This document shows, one piece after another, positions 36,929 through 47,833 of a DNA stretch of 64,000 nt. The stretch is from Seriola aureovittata (taxonomy: Eukaryota > Chordata > Actinopteri > Carangiformes > Carangidae): assembly GCF_021018895.1 (NCBI RefSeq), contig NC_079382.1, positions 22,032,001-22,096,000 of the forward strand. The letters run 5' to 3'. Numbering within the stretch: the stretch's first letter is position 1; every line of letters starts with the position of its first letter. Made by a program: the position numbers and the translations under genes. Under the pieces are notes generated by a model. The model worked only from the letters and a program-made list of their open reading frames with translations. It did not search any database and was not told where the DNA came from.

Positions 36929-39525
36929 CTGATGGGAGGGGGCAAGAAGAAAGAAAGGGATGATGAAAGATGTGCGCAGAGAGAGTAAAGAAGGAAAGAT
37001 AAAGCCAGTAGACAAATGAGACAGAGAGGAAGAGACGTGGAGACATTAAGAGGAAGAGATAAAGGAACAGATGGAGTGTGAGACAAGGAAAAGAGGAAAT
37101 GGAGAAGGAGCAGTGAAGGAGAATAAATAAAAAAGACGACAGACAAAGACAGAAGAGAAACAGAAGATAAAGACAGAAAAGAGGAAGAGGCAGAATATAT
37201 CACTTCATCCCGACGTCTTTCCTTTGACAGGAAAAGTGACGACTCACCGTTTCTTTACGTAGGTGTTTCTTAAATACATTTACAATTCTGAGGCGTAAAA
37301 ACTTGTAATTATTATTTGTGTATTATTTTTTTACAGTGTCGTTGAAATGACAAATTAAGTCAAGTTGAAACTTCAGACGTTAAAAATAGAAACCGAAACT
37401 TTTAAACATTGGTACTTGTTCCTGAACGCCTCACAGAGTTTCAACACGCTCCTTTTAGAGATTCACACCTGCTCTGGGCGCTTTGCATGCTGGGAAATCA
37501 GAGGCAGTTTTAATGGGAAAAGAGACGAACCTCATCTCAGAACAGCCCCGGGTGGGAACCGGAGGAGGGTCGACACATACGACGACTGAAACGACAGATT
37601 CATGAACGGACCGTCGTCATCGTTAGATGTTAAACAGCTGTCACTGATAACATTCACGTGAAAGCTCGTTAAAAATGCAGCTGCATCATGTGACTGAGCG
37701 ACAGACGATTAATCAGTTTTCAGAACAGTTGCAGATTAATTTTCTGTCAAAACACTAAATGATTAATTGATCATCTCACTGTCTGAGCTCCACTTGGATG
37801 AAACGACGCTGAATGTGTTTGTGTTTCATTTGCTCTTAAACTGTTATTTACTTTCTTGCTCTGTCGTTTTATTTTTTGTCGGATCGCTAGAGCTTCAACA
37901 TCTGCTCCACTTCCCCCCGGCCGCTCCTTCTCTCTCGTCATCGAGGAATTGAAGGTTATTCTGCCGCTGCAAACGGCTCTAAATAGAAACATCAGCCAAA
38001 AGCCTGAAAGAAAGAAGCAGCAGCAGGTTGTGAGGAGGAGCTGGGAGACATTTCCATCCACCGGCAGCTTTTAGCACGTCCCTATAAATACTGTTTGGAC
38101 TGAAGCTGCACTGGATCTGTGATGAAAAGGGGAAATCCTATATCACAGGGTCAGTGGCTTTATGGAGTTCCTCTGATGCGGCCGACACTCTTCTGCTCTC
38201 ACGACCTTCAGTCTGCGACCTCCAGGTGAATCCTGGGAGTTCATAACTCGCCGGAGGAGGAGCGGGAAGGAAAAGGGAAAGTGGGTCATAAAATCTGGGG
38301 CTGTCGTCTCTAATGTCTTATATTAGCGGGTAGTGGTTTGTGACGAACACAATGGCCCCATCAGTCCTCACAGAAGATCCCCCCCCCCACCCCCCATAAC
38401 GCTGAGCGAGGGGAGGGCTGTGGGGGTCAAACCTGACAGAAGAATGTGTCTGCCGCAATCTGGGGAGGAAATGAAATTTTCCGCGTGATCGTGTGCAGCG
38501 TCTGATAGATTGAAAACCTCACCGGGATCTCACACGGTGTCGTTTAGGAAACAGGCGGCGAGAGAGAAACAGGCTGCTGCACTGAACGACACATTAAGCG
38601 GCTCCGAGACATTTTAGTTCATTAAAGTATTTCCCAGCATGCATTGTATTTGCTGTGTTAGCTGATGGAGGGTTGTTGTGTGTTTCAGACGAGTCACGTG
38701 ATCTTTCTCTCTCCTTGAAAACTGAACACAAACCATGAAGCAGACTGTACTGAAACCTGCAATCAATCACAGGTGTACTCCAGGGTGTGGTCAGTACACG
38801 ATGACATCACTGTTGGGCGTGGCTACAGACGATACAGAGCACACGTCTGACCACACCCATCAGAGATCCTGGGTGTGAACAGAAGTGACAAAGACAGTCG
38901 ACAGCGAAATACGCCTTTACCACAGACTGTTAATAAAGATGGACGAGCCGCTGTGGCTCAGAGTGAGCTGCTCCACCGTCGCCATCTTGGCAGTGTCTGA
39001 CTCAAAATGAAGGGGAGGACCTTGTATAAGCTCACAGGGTTTCCTTCCTCTCCAGCACAGTGTTTATATCCTAAACTAATCCAAACTGTCAGCCTTCTGT
39101 GTGAAACTGCAGGAAGATTTGGGGCATCAACTGACTCCAGATTTAAATTAGTTAATAAAAAATGTTTGACATCGCTGAGCCAGAGTTTGAACGTGACGTC
39201 GCCTGGACACGGACGATGTTTGTCAAACTGTTTAATCAGAACTCGGAGGCGCTCGCCACTGTTCTGCTGTACTGACGGACACTGGGGGAGCTGGAGCGGC
39301 GCCGGGTGTAAATCGCCGCCGACAACTGAGGAGAGCCAAGTACAGAGAAGCAACAACTCAGCCTGATAACACTTTATAGCTTCTATAAAAATAAATCCTT
39401 TTCAAGTGGCAATCTCATTATGTAAATCCCTGTTGGGCACCTTTAAAGAAATGTGTTTGTCCACCGCAGCCTGAGGAGAGGTCAGAAAAAAACCTGGTTA
39501 CGTACGTGAAAGCAGAAACACTTAC
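36929..39525 (-). other. myo6: myo6 intron (2.6 kb)
   Basis: No exon seen. A C tract lies near 38380-38395. Confidence 0.8.
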
Positions 39526-39734
39526 AGTCGCCGGTCCTCCTCCTCCTGCTTGCGGCGCTGCTCCTCCTCCTCCCTCCTCTTCCTCTCCCTGTCCATCTCC
39601 TCCTGGATGCGTCGCAGCCGCTCCCTCTCCTCCTCCTCCTTCTTCTTGTTCTGCATGGCCGTGAGCAGCTGCTCCGACCGGGTCACCAGCCCCTGGTACT
39701 CGTGGTCGATGTCGATCCGGGTCATGATGGTGCT
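39526..39734 (-). CDS. myo6: myo6 exon: end of bundle and start of single alpha helix
   Basis: A 209-nt exon encodes [40 protein letters not shown] and then [20 protein letters not shown] plus a further E/R/K-rich stretch ending DRRL. The alternating acidic and basic clusters are the ER/K single alpha helix of the medial tail. The acceptor is gttttctgtcag|AGC and the donor GACT|GTAAGTG (consensus), phase 0 in and phase 2 out. Confidence 0.97.
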
Positions 39735-41414
39735 CTGACAGAAAACAACAAACAGAATCTACTGAGAACAAAGTTTTCAGGAGCGCAGCAGGAAACCAGC
39801 AGATTAATCAATAATGAAAATGATCATCAGCCGACGTCATAATCTGGACGTGGTTTACCATGGTGTCTTGGTTCCTGCTGCTCGGCACCATTTTAACAGA
39901 GTTTTCCAGCTTCGTGTCAACAGCTTGCGTTCGTCAGCGTCCCCGAGCACAAAGTCAGGTTGCCATGGCAGCAGATTAACGCTAATGGTTTGGGATTGAT
40001 GATAATGTTCATCAATCACAATTTTGTTGCAGAGATTATGATGTTTTAAAGGAGCTAATTTTCCATGAAACTGCTCGATGAATCCTTGAAACACTCAGAT
40101 GATTCACACTCAGAATGGTGTTTAGTTTTAGTCTCAGACGCTGGAAATGAAGGTAAGACTGACTTTTTATTTAATATTCATTTTGATTTCTGCAGCAATA
40201 AAAAGAAAATGTTCCTGTCAGTGATTTATGAATTTTGTTTCAGGCAAGGAAGGTCTGAAGATGAATGGATGGATGGATGGATGGATGGATGGACAGACAC
40301 TGTATCCAGTAACATGGCAACCACATGGCAACCACCTAATGTTGAGGCTTATTCTACATATCTACATGTCCAGATCTTCTTCAGCATCTTTTTCTGTGGA
40401 AACTGCTTCAGACTAAAGTCACAGCCTGAAATACAGGAGTTTCTGTTAACGCTAACTTCCTGGTTGGCCTACGAACATACACCCTTCCTGCGTCTCTCTG
40501 TGACGGGGGACGTCAGAAAGAAACTGAAGCGTCAGACTACAACATCTAAAACCTCCTCAGAGCGCATCAGGAATCTCACAGTTCACCGTCACTGTATGTG
40601 CGGGTGTCGACGCGGCGCGTTCTGACGGCTGACAGGGCGGCAGTGTAAAACCCGACCCAGGAAGCGCGTTGATGAATATTCATACGCATCTGCTGTCACG
40701 GCAACCTTTTTTCTCCTCCGACTGCCAGTTACTCTACTACAAAAACCTGCAGGGTGGGGTCGGATGTGACAGGAGCGTCGCGCTCAGAGCCCCTCCCACA
40801 CTCTCTGCAGTGAGCACCCGTCAAACCTCAACTCCTCTCCGCTTCAAACTCAACAACAATAATAAATAAATAAAAAGGTACAGAGTAGATGAATGTTAAA
40901 GTCTGAAAAATCAAACAAAAAGAATCATTTAAGATTCATGACATTCATAGAAAAAGACAGAGCAAACAACTTAATCCTGTTCAACAGCAAATAGTCCTGA
41001 AACTCCATCACTCAGGATAAATATCTGATTCAAACTGCTCATAATGACACGTCTTAAATCTGACAATGTCTTCCTCTATCCACATGAAAACTTTAAATAT
41101 ATATATTTGGTTCATAAACCATCAGGCCTGGACGCAAATCTCTTCTCATTTCGTCGAGCCGGAGGCTTAAGGCCCCACCTGTCCGTCACACTGCAGCGGA
41201 GAGAGCTTTCATTTCGTGCTGTCCATCATGTTCAAGAGTCGGCGGCACGTCTGTCGAACTGGTTGATGTCCATTTTCTCAAACAAAAACTTTTCATATGT
41301 ATGTGTCAGCAGAACAGAAGGATTTCACTGCAGGACGTGGGAGAGTTCAGGCTTTACGAGCATGTATGAGGCCAGGTGAGCTGCGCTGTAGATCAGACCG
41401 TGCGTCTCACGTAC
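39735..41414 (-). other. myo6: myo6 intron (1.68 kb)
   Basis: It contains a (GGAT)7 run at 40265-40292. No exon seen. Confidence 0.8.
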
Positions 41415-41565
41415 CTTGATTTTGACCATCAGCGTGTCGATGGCGGCCTCCAGCTCCTGCACCTGCTTGCTCATCTCCTGTTTGCCCTCCTTCAGCCCGG
41501 CCACCACCTCGTTGAAGCGATCCATCCTCTTCTTCAGGTTACGCACCTTTACCAACCCGTCGATC
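41415..41565 (-). CDS. myo6: myo6 exon: proximal tail (lever-arm extension bundle)
   Basis: A 151-nt exon encodes (R)[20 protein letters not shown], then [30 protein letters not shown]. It corresponds to the proximal tail helices that unfold to extend the myosin VI lever arm. The donor is AAG|GTACGT and the acceptor ggtttag|G, phase 2 in and phase 0 out. Its 3' splice site is unusual: a (TG)n repeat of more than 50 nt stands where the pyrimidine tract normally lies. Confidence 0.96.
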
Positions 41566-41570
41566 CTAAA

Positions 41571-41627
<57 letters not shown>

Positions 41628-43674
41628 AAACGGTTGGTGAAAACATCGATGTGGCTTCGAGGTTCGAGGTGAATTTCAGCAGTTTAATATTCTACAAAGT
41701 GTGAATCTGTAAATTTAAAGAAACTTTTGTTCAGAGTTACAGCAGAGGCCGAGACGTCCTGAGTGTTAGTACGAGTTTTAAACCTTTAATTCACTCGTTC
41801 CAAACCGAGGAACAAAGAGACACATTGTTGGGTTTTAGTTCTGGTCCGGTTCCTGTTCATTTTACAAATAAACCGAAGTCTGTAAAACACGAATCATGAA
41901 GAAACACCAAGAAATTAGAAAAGCCGTGAAGGCCAGTGTCCAACAACACAAACCAGACACCAGAGAAAACACTTCAAAAACATTTGGACATTATTCGGAT
42001 CTGACCCAAAATGTAATGGGTTCATCTCCGACCCGCGACCCCTCCCTCAGCCAAGTCCAGCGCAGATCAGCTCGGTGCTGTTCCTGTAATCCTGTAGAAC
42101 TGCGAGAGCGTTTCACTCACGATATGTCAGTTCTGAATCGGATTGGAGGAAGATCAAAACTCGGACCAGTTGTTTAGTCCAGACCGGACTCCGGAGCTTT
42201 CACAGCCCAGACGAGTTCATCTGAGCGGAACCAAACGGGTTACGTAAAGAACCCAAAATCCTAAACTTCCTGTTACACATTTATCTCCAAGTCCAAACTG
42301 AGATGACCCTGATGACCGGGTCGGTTTTTTTCACAGGCTGAGTAACAGTTTACTGTTGCTGAGGAGCCAGGAAGTAAAAGGGAGGAGCGTTATTCTGAAT
42401 TCTGGTCCAGATCTGAAAGTTTCCAAAGACTCACGTCTGTCCGGCTGACTCCTGGTGTAATGGACGATGAGATCGGCATCTTCACCTTTTACGGTGTTGT
42501 TTGTAATGTTTTCTGTTTTCTGTCAGGAGAGGCTCAAATCACGGGCGAGGCTCGTGTACAGTCACTTCCTATCAGCCTCGTTAGCTCTGTAATTGTGCTG
42601 TTTGTTCTTGTTTACTCAGCTGTTTTGTCCTCGCGTGTGTGTGTTTGTCTTGACGGTGTGTAAGCGTTGTAGCAGAGACTGTACTGGCAGCTGAAATTGA
42701 TGTGGCCGCTTTAAACAGGTTCTCTCTTCGTTCCGTGGCCTGAAACCAATAATCAGATGGAGGACAGAAAACGGTAATTGCGACGTAAGAAAAGAAATCT
42801 GTGAGAGGCGAACAATGCAACAACCACAGTAATCCCTCTTCTGCAGAGAACGCACAGAGCAATGCAACTGGGAGCTGTGTGTCTGTGTACTTACACATTT
42901 TACACAGTTATTACCTCCACCTCCGTTTATTCATATCAAATGTCTGCAATTACAGTTTTTAAAGAACAAAAGAAGGGTAGAAAATAAACGTATCCATCGT
43001 GCACACGTCGCAGTATTTACACTGGAGACACAAAAAGACTCGACTTTGACTTTCCACCTGGACTTTAAATCTTTTAATTTGACGTCTTCAAAAGCCGAAT
43101 GGTTAAAAACGACATTGTAAAAACCGGAGTGGGTCGAGCTGATGGTGGCGACGGTCAGGGCGCAAACCACACCGGCTCAAATGCCCCGAGTGGTGCGACC
43201 CCGGCTCGACCCCGGCTCGACCCCGGGGCGGCCTGACCATTTGCTGCAAGTCATTTGGCCGCTCCCTCCCTGAAGGTCGCGCCTGTCTCTGCAGCTACGA
43301 GCCGAGACATGAGACTCACTTGTGACTTGTCCCTCCTTTGTTTTTCTCTGTGTCTCTTTCATGTCCCCCCCCCCACGCCGTTCCACTAAATCTCAACCCC
43401 CCCCCCCCCCCCCCCCCCCCAACTCTGCCCGAGTCATTAACACACCGCCGACACCCCGTAATCACACTCTCCACCTCATCAGCAGCTCGCCCAAACACAA
43501 TCCCACAGCCTGTTAGCATGGACCAGCAGGTTGCCAGATCAGACTAAAATCCCCTACAGAGAGGGAGAAACACTTCTCTCCCACCTGCCTCCCCCGGGGC
43601 CTCTGCTGTTTATCATCAAAGATCGGAGGCAATAAGCAGAGCTGCACGTGTCGCCAGGGCGACTGTCTCCGAGG

Positions 43675-43713
<39 letters not shown>

Positions 43714-44280
43714 AGGCAGACTGACACTGCTGAGCTGTGAAAGTGGCAGATAATGGAGAAGAGGAGGAGGAGGAGGAGGAGGAGGAGGAGGAGGAGGAGA
43801 AAGATGAGGACGAGGGAGTGAGGTAGGAGGGAAGAAGAAGGAAATGAATGTAATGAGGAAGGGAAGGAAGGATGAAAAGGAGGGAAGGTGAGGAGAAGCG
43901 ATAATGAGAGCAGAGTAGGAAGGGGGAAGGAAGGAGGAACAGAAGGAGAAAGGATGGAGATAAGTGTGAATCGAGGGGGGGTGAGAGTGGACTCGAGCAG
44001 AGGACACGACATGATGATGGAGAGGGAGAAAGGAAAAGAAAAAATGAGCTGCACAAGTGGAGGGCAGGAAAATGGAGAGGTAAAAAAATGGAGGAGAGAG
44101 TTGAGAGGGGAGGGGGTGAGAAAGAGGAGGAGGAGAGGAGGAAACAGTGAAAAGGAGGAGGTGCAGGGGAAAGGAGGAGTGAAGAAAGAGAAAGAGCAGA
44201 TGGAGGAAGAGGAGAGAAAACTGGCTGCAAGGACGGAGAGAAGGAGGAGAAGGAAAGATAAAGAAAGAAAGGCCTCCCAC
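41566..44280 (-). other. myo6: myo6 intron (2.7 kb)
   Basis: A (TG)n run (transcript sense) abuts the acceptor at 41566. The region from 42691 upward is duplication copy 1. No additional exon seen. Confidence 0.8.
41571..41624. repeat. (CA)27 microsatellite at a splice acceptor
   Basis: About 54 nt of CA on the plus strand. In the pre-mRNA it is (UG)n ending only about 6 nt before the AG of the proximal-tail exon. Confidence 0.95.
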
Positions 44281-44478
44281 CTCGGCTTGTGCTTCTTCTT
44301 GCAGAGCCACATCCGAACGGTCTTCTGCATCTTGATACAGGCGCTGGTCCGGTACAAGATCTTGTTCTTCACTGTGAGAGAGGAGAGAGGGGAGAGGAGA
44401 GAGGAGAGGAGAGAGGAGAGGAGAGAGGAGAGGAGAGAGGAGAGGAGAGAGGAGAGGAGAGAGGAGAGGAGAGAGGAG
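42691..44478 (-). repeat. tandem duplication, copy 1 (IQ exon unit)
   Basis: Starts CTGAAATTGATGTGGCCGC and runs to the GA repeat. It includes a poly-C/poly-G stretch (about 43369-43420), GT repeats (43680-43712), a purine-rich intronic stretch with GAG repeats and the IQ exon 44281-44371. Nearly identical to copy 2, with differences mainly in repeat lengths and a few substitutions (for example CCCCGAGTGG versus CCAAGAGTGG). Confidence 0.95.
44281..44371 (-). CDS. myo6: myo6 IQ exon, second identical copy
   Basis: This 91-nt block is identical to the IQ exon at 46102-46192, with the same intact acceptor (ctctctcacag|TG) and donor (CCGAG|GTGGGA). Its upstream pyrimidine tract is only about 100 nt and is bounded by the duplication junction near 44478. 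Either copy could be the functional exon; splicing both in series shifts the frame. It belongs to the tandem duplication of 42691-46196. It could be a real duplicate exon or an assembly duplicate of a single locus. Confidence 0.8.
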
Positions 44479-45482
44479 CTGAAATTGATGTGGCCGCTTT
44501 AAACAGGTTCTCTCTTGTTCCGTGGCCTGAAACCAATAATCAGATGGAGGACAGAAAACGGTAATTGCGACGTAAGAAAAGAAATCTGTGAGAGGCGAAC
44601 AATGCAACAACCACAGTAATCCCTCTTCTGCAGAGAACGCACAGAGCAATGCAACTGGGAGCTGTGTGTCTGTGTACTTACACATTTTACACAGTTATTA
44701 CCTCCACCTCCGTTTATTCATATCAAATGTCTGCAATTACAGTTTTTAAAGAACAAAAGAAGGGTAGAAAATAAACGTATCCATCGTGCACACGTCGCAG
44801 TATTTACACTGGAGACACAAAAAGACTCGACTTTGACTTTCCACCTGGACTTTAAATCTTTTAATTTGACGTCTTCAAAAGCCGAATGGTTAAAAACGAC
44901 ATTGTAAAAACCGGAGTGGGTCGAGCTGATGGTGGCGACGGTCAGGGCGCAAACCACACCGGCTCAAATGCCAAGAGTGGTGCGACCCCGGCTCGACCCC
45001 GGGGCGGCCTGACCATTTGCTGCAAGTCATTTGGCCGCTCCCTCCCTGAAGGTCGCGCCTGTCTCTGCAGCTACGAGCCGAGACATGAGACTCACTTGTG
45101 ACTTGTCCCTCCTTTGTTTTTCTCTGTGTCTCTTTCATGTTTCCCCCCCCACCCCGCCCGTTCCACTAAATCTCACCCCCCCCCCCCCCCCCCCCCCCCC
45201 CCCAACTCTGCCCGAGTCATTAACACACCGCCGACACCCCGTAATCACACTCTCCACCTCATCAGCAGCTCGCCCAAACACAATCCCACAGCCTGTTAGC
45301 ATGGACCAGCAGGTTGCCAGATCAGACTAAAATCCCCTACAGAGAGGGAGAAACACTTCTCTCCCACCTGCCTCCCCCGGGGCCTCTGCTGTTTATCATC
45401 AAAGATCGGAGGCAATAAGCAGAGCTGCACGTGTCGCCAGGGCGACTGTCTCCGAGGCAGCGTGTTTGTGTGTGTGTGTGTG

Positions 45483-45530
<48 letters not shown>

Positions 45531-46196
45531 AGGCAGACTGACACTGCTGAGCTGTGAAAGTGGCAGATAATGGAGAAGAGGAGGAGGAGGAGGAGGAGGA
45601 GGAGGAGGAGGAGGAGGAGAAAGATGAGGACGAGGGAGTGAGGTAGGAGGGAAGAAGAAGGAAATGAATGTAATGAGGAAGGGAAGGAAGGATGAAAAGG
45701 AGGGAAGGTGAGGAGAAGCGATAATGAGAGCAGAGTAGGAAGGGGGAAGGAAGGAGGAACAGAAGGAGAAAGGATGGAGATAAGTGTGAATCGAGGGGGG
45801 GTGAGAGTGGACTCGAGCAGAGGACACGACATGATGATGGAGAGGGAGAAAGGAAAAGAAAAAAATGAGCTGCACAAGTGGAGGGCAGGAAAATGGAGAG
45901 GTAAAAAAATGGAGGAGAGAGTTGAGAGGGGAGGGGGTGAGAAAGAGGAGGAGGAGAGGAGGAAACAGTGAAAAGGAGGAGGTGCAGGGGAAAGGAGGAG
46001 TGAAGAAAGAGAAAGAGCAGATGGAGGAAGAGGAGAGAAAACTGGCTGCAAGGACGGAGAGAAGGAGGAGAAGGAAAGATAAAGAAAGAAAGGCCTCCCA
46101 CCTCGGCTTGTGCTTCTTCTTGCAGAGCCACATCCGAACGGTCTTCTGCATCTTGATACAGGCGCTGGTCCGGTACAAGATCTTGTTCTTCACTGT
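44479..46196 (-). repeat. tandem duplication, copy 2 (IQ exon unit)
   Basis: Second copy, offset 1788 bp at its start and 1821 bp at the exon; the 33-bp difference is repeat length (longer C and GT runs). It carries the IQ exon 46102-46192 and runs straight into the 1637-nt homopurine tract. Confidence 0.95.
46102..46192 (-). CDS. myo6: myo6 IQ exon, copy next to the homopurine tract
   Basis: A 91-nt exon encodes (L)[20 protein letters not shown], then [10 protein letters not shown]. It is the end of insert-2 and the single IQ motif of the myosin VI lever arm, where calmodulin binds. The acceptor is cctcacag|TG, fed by a polypyrimidine tract of 1637 nt in the transcript sense, and the donor is CCGAG|GTGGGA, phase 1 in and phase 2 out. 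All 91 bases are identical to the block at 44281-44371. The phase asymmetry means only one of the two copies can be used in frame. Confidence 0.85.
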
Positions 46197-47833
46197 GAGG
46201 AGAGAGGAGAGAGGGGAGAGGAGAGAGGAGAGGAGAGAGGAGAGAGAGGAGAGGAGAGAGGAGAGAGGAGAGGAGAGAGGAGAGGAGAGAGGAGAGGAGA
46301 GAGGAGAGAGAGGAGAGAGAGGAGAGAGGGAGAGAGGAGAGGAGAGAGGAGAGAGAGGAGAGAGAGAGGAGAGAGAGGGGAGGGAGAGAGGAGAGGAGAG
46401 AGGAGAGAGGAGGGGGAGAGGAGAGAGGAGAGGAGAGAGGAGGAGAGAGAGGAGAGGAGAGGAGAGGAGAAGGAGAGGAGAGGAGAGAGGAGAGAGGGGA
46501 GAGGAGAGGAGAGGAGAGGAGAGGAGAGGAGAGGAGAGAGGAGAGGAGAGAGGAGAGGGAGAGAGGAGAGGAGAGAGGAGAGAGGAGAGAGGAAGAGAGA
46601 GAGGAGAGAGGAGAGAGGAGAGGAGAGGAGAGGAGAGAGAGAGGAGAGGAGAGGAGAGGAGAGAGGAGAGGAGAGAGGAGAGGAGAGAGGAGAGGAGAGA
46701 GGAGAGGAGAGAGGAGGAGAGGAGAGGAGAGAGGAGAGAGGAGAGGAGAGAGAGGAGGAGAGAGGAAGGAGAGAGGAGGAGGAGGAGAGGAGAGGAGAGG
46801 AAGGAGAGAGGAAGGAGAGAGAGGAGAGAGGAGGAGAGGAGAGAGGAAGGAGAGAGGAGAGGAGAGGAAGGAGAGAGGAGAGGAGGAGAGGAAGGAGAGA
46901 GGAGAGGAGAGGAGAGGAGAGGAAGGAGAGAGGGAGAGAGGAGAGGAGAGGAGAGAGGAGAGAGAGAGGGGAGAGGAGAGAGGAGAGAGGAGAGAGGAGG
47001 AGGAGAGGAGAGGAGAGAGGAGAGGAGAGAGGAGAGGAGAGAGGAAGAGAGGAGAGGAGAGAGGAGAGAGGAGAGAGGAGAGAGGAGAGAGGAGAGAGGA
47101 GGAGAGAGAGGAGAGGAGAGGAAGGAGAGAGGAGGAGAGGAGAGGAGAGAGGAGAGAGGAGAGGAGAGGAGAGAGGAGAGAGGAGAGAGGAGAGAGGAGA
47201 GGAGAGGAGAGGAGAGGAGAGAGGAGAGGAGAGGAGAGAGGAGAGGAGAGGAGGAGGAGAGGAGGAGAGAGGAGAGAGGAGAGGAGAGGAGAGAGGAGAG
47301 AGGAGAGGAGAGGAGAGAGGAGAGAGGAGAGAGGAGAGAGGAGAGAGGAGAGGAGAGGAGAGAGGAGAGAGGAGAGAGGAGAGAGGAGAGGAGAGGAGAG
47401 AGGAGAGGAGAGGAGAGAGGAGAGGAGAGGAGAGAGGAGAGGAGAGAGGAGAGAGGAGAGAGGAGAGGAGAGGAGAGAGGAGAGAGGAGAGAGGAGAGGA
47501 GAGGAGAGGAGAGAGGAGAGGAGAGGAGAGGAGAGAGAGAGGAGAGGAGGAGAGGAGAGGAGAGGAGAGAGGAGAGGAGAGAGGAGAGAGGAGAGGAGAG
47601 GAGAGAGGAGGAGAGGAGAGAGGAGAGGAGAGGAGAGGAGAGAGGAGAGAGGAGAGGAGAGAGGAGAGAGAGGAGGAGAGGAGAGAGGAGAGAGGAGAGA
47701 GAGGAGAGAGGAGAGGAGAGGAGAGAGGAGAGGAGAGGAGAGGAGAGGAGAGAGGAGAGAGAGGAGAGAGGAGAGAGGAGAGGAGAGAGGAGAGAGGAGA
47801 GGAGAGGAGAGAGGAGAGGAGAGGAGAGAGAGA
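46197..47833. repeat. strictly homopurine tract, 1637 nt
   Basis: Only A and G on the plus strand, mostly GAGAGGAGAG-like units, with no pyrimidine that I could find. In the pre-mRNA it is all C and U. It directly precedes the acceptor of the IQ exon at 46102-46192. It generates spurious long open frames on both strands. Confidence 0.95.

Noticed and set aside
43513..44685. Minus-strand open frame of 390 codons
   Set aside because: It runs through GA, GAG, CA and C repeats plus the real IQ exon read out of frame; only the 91-nt exon is supported.
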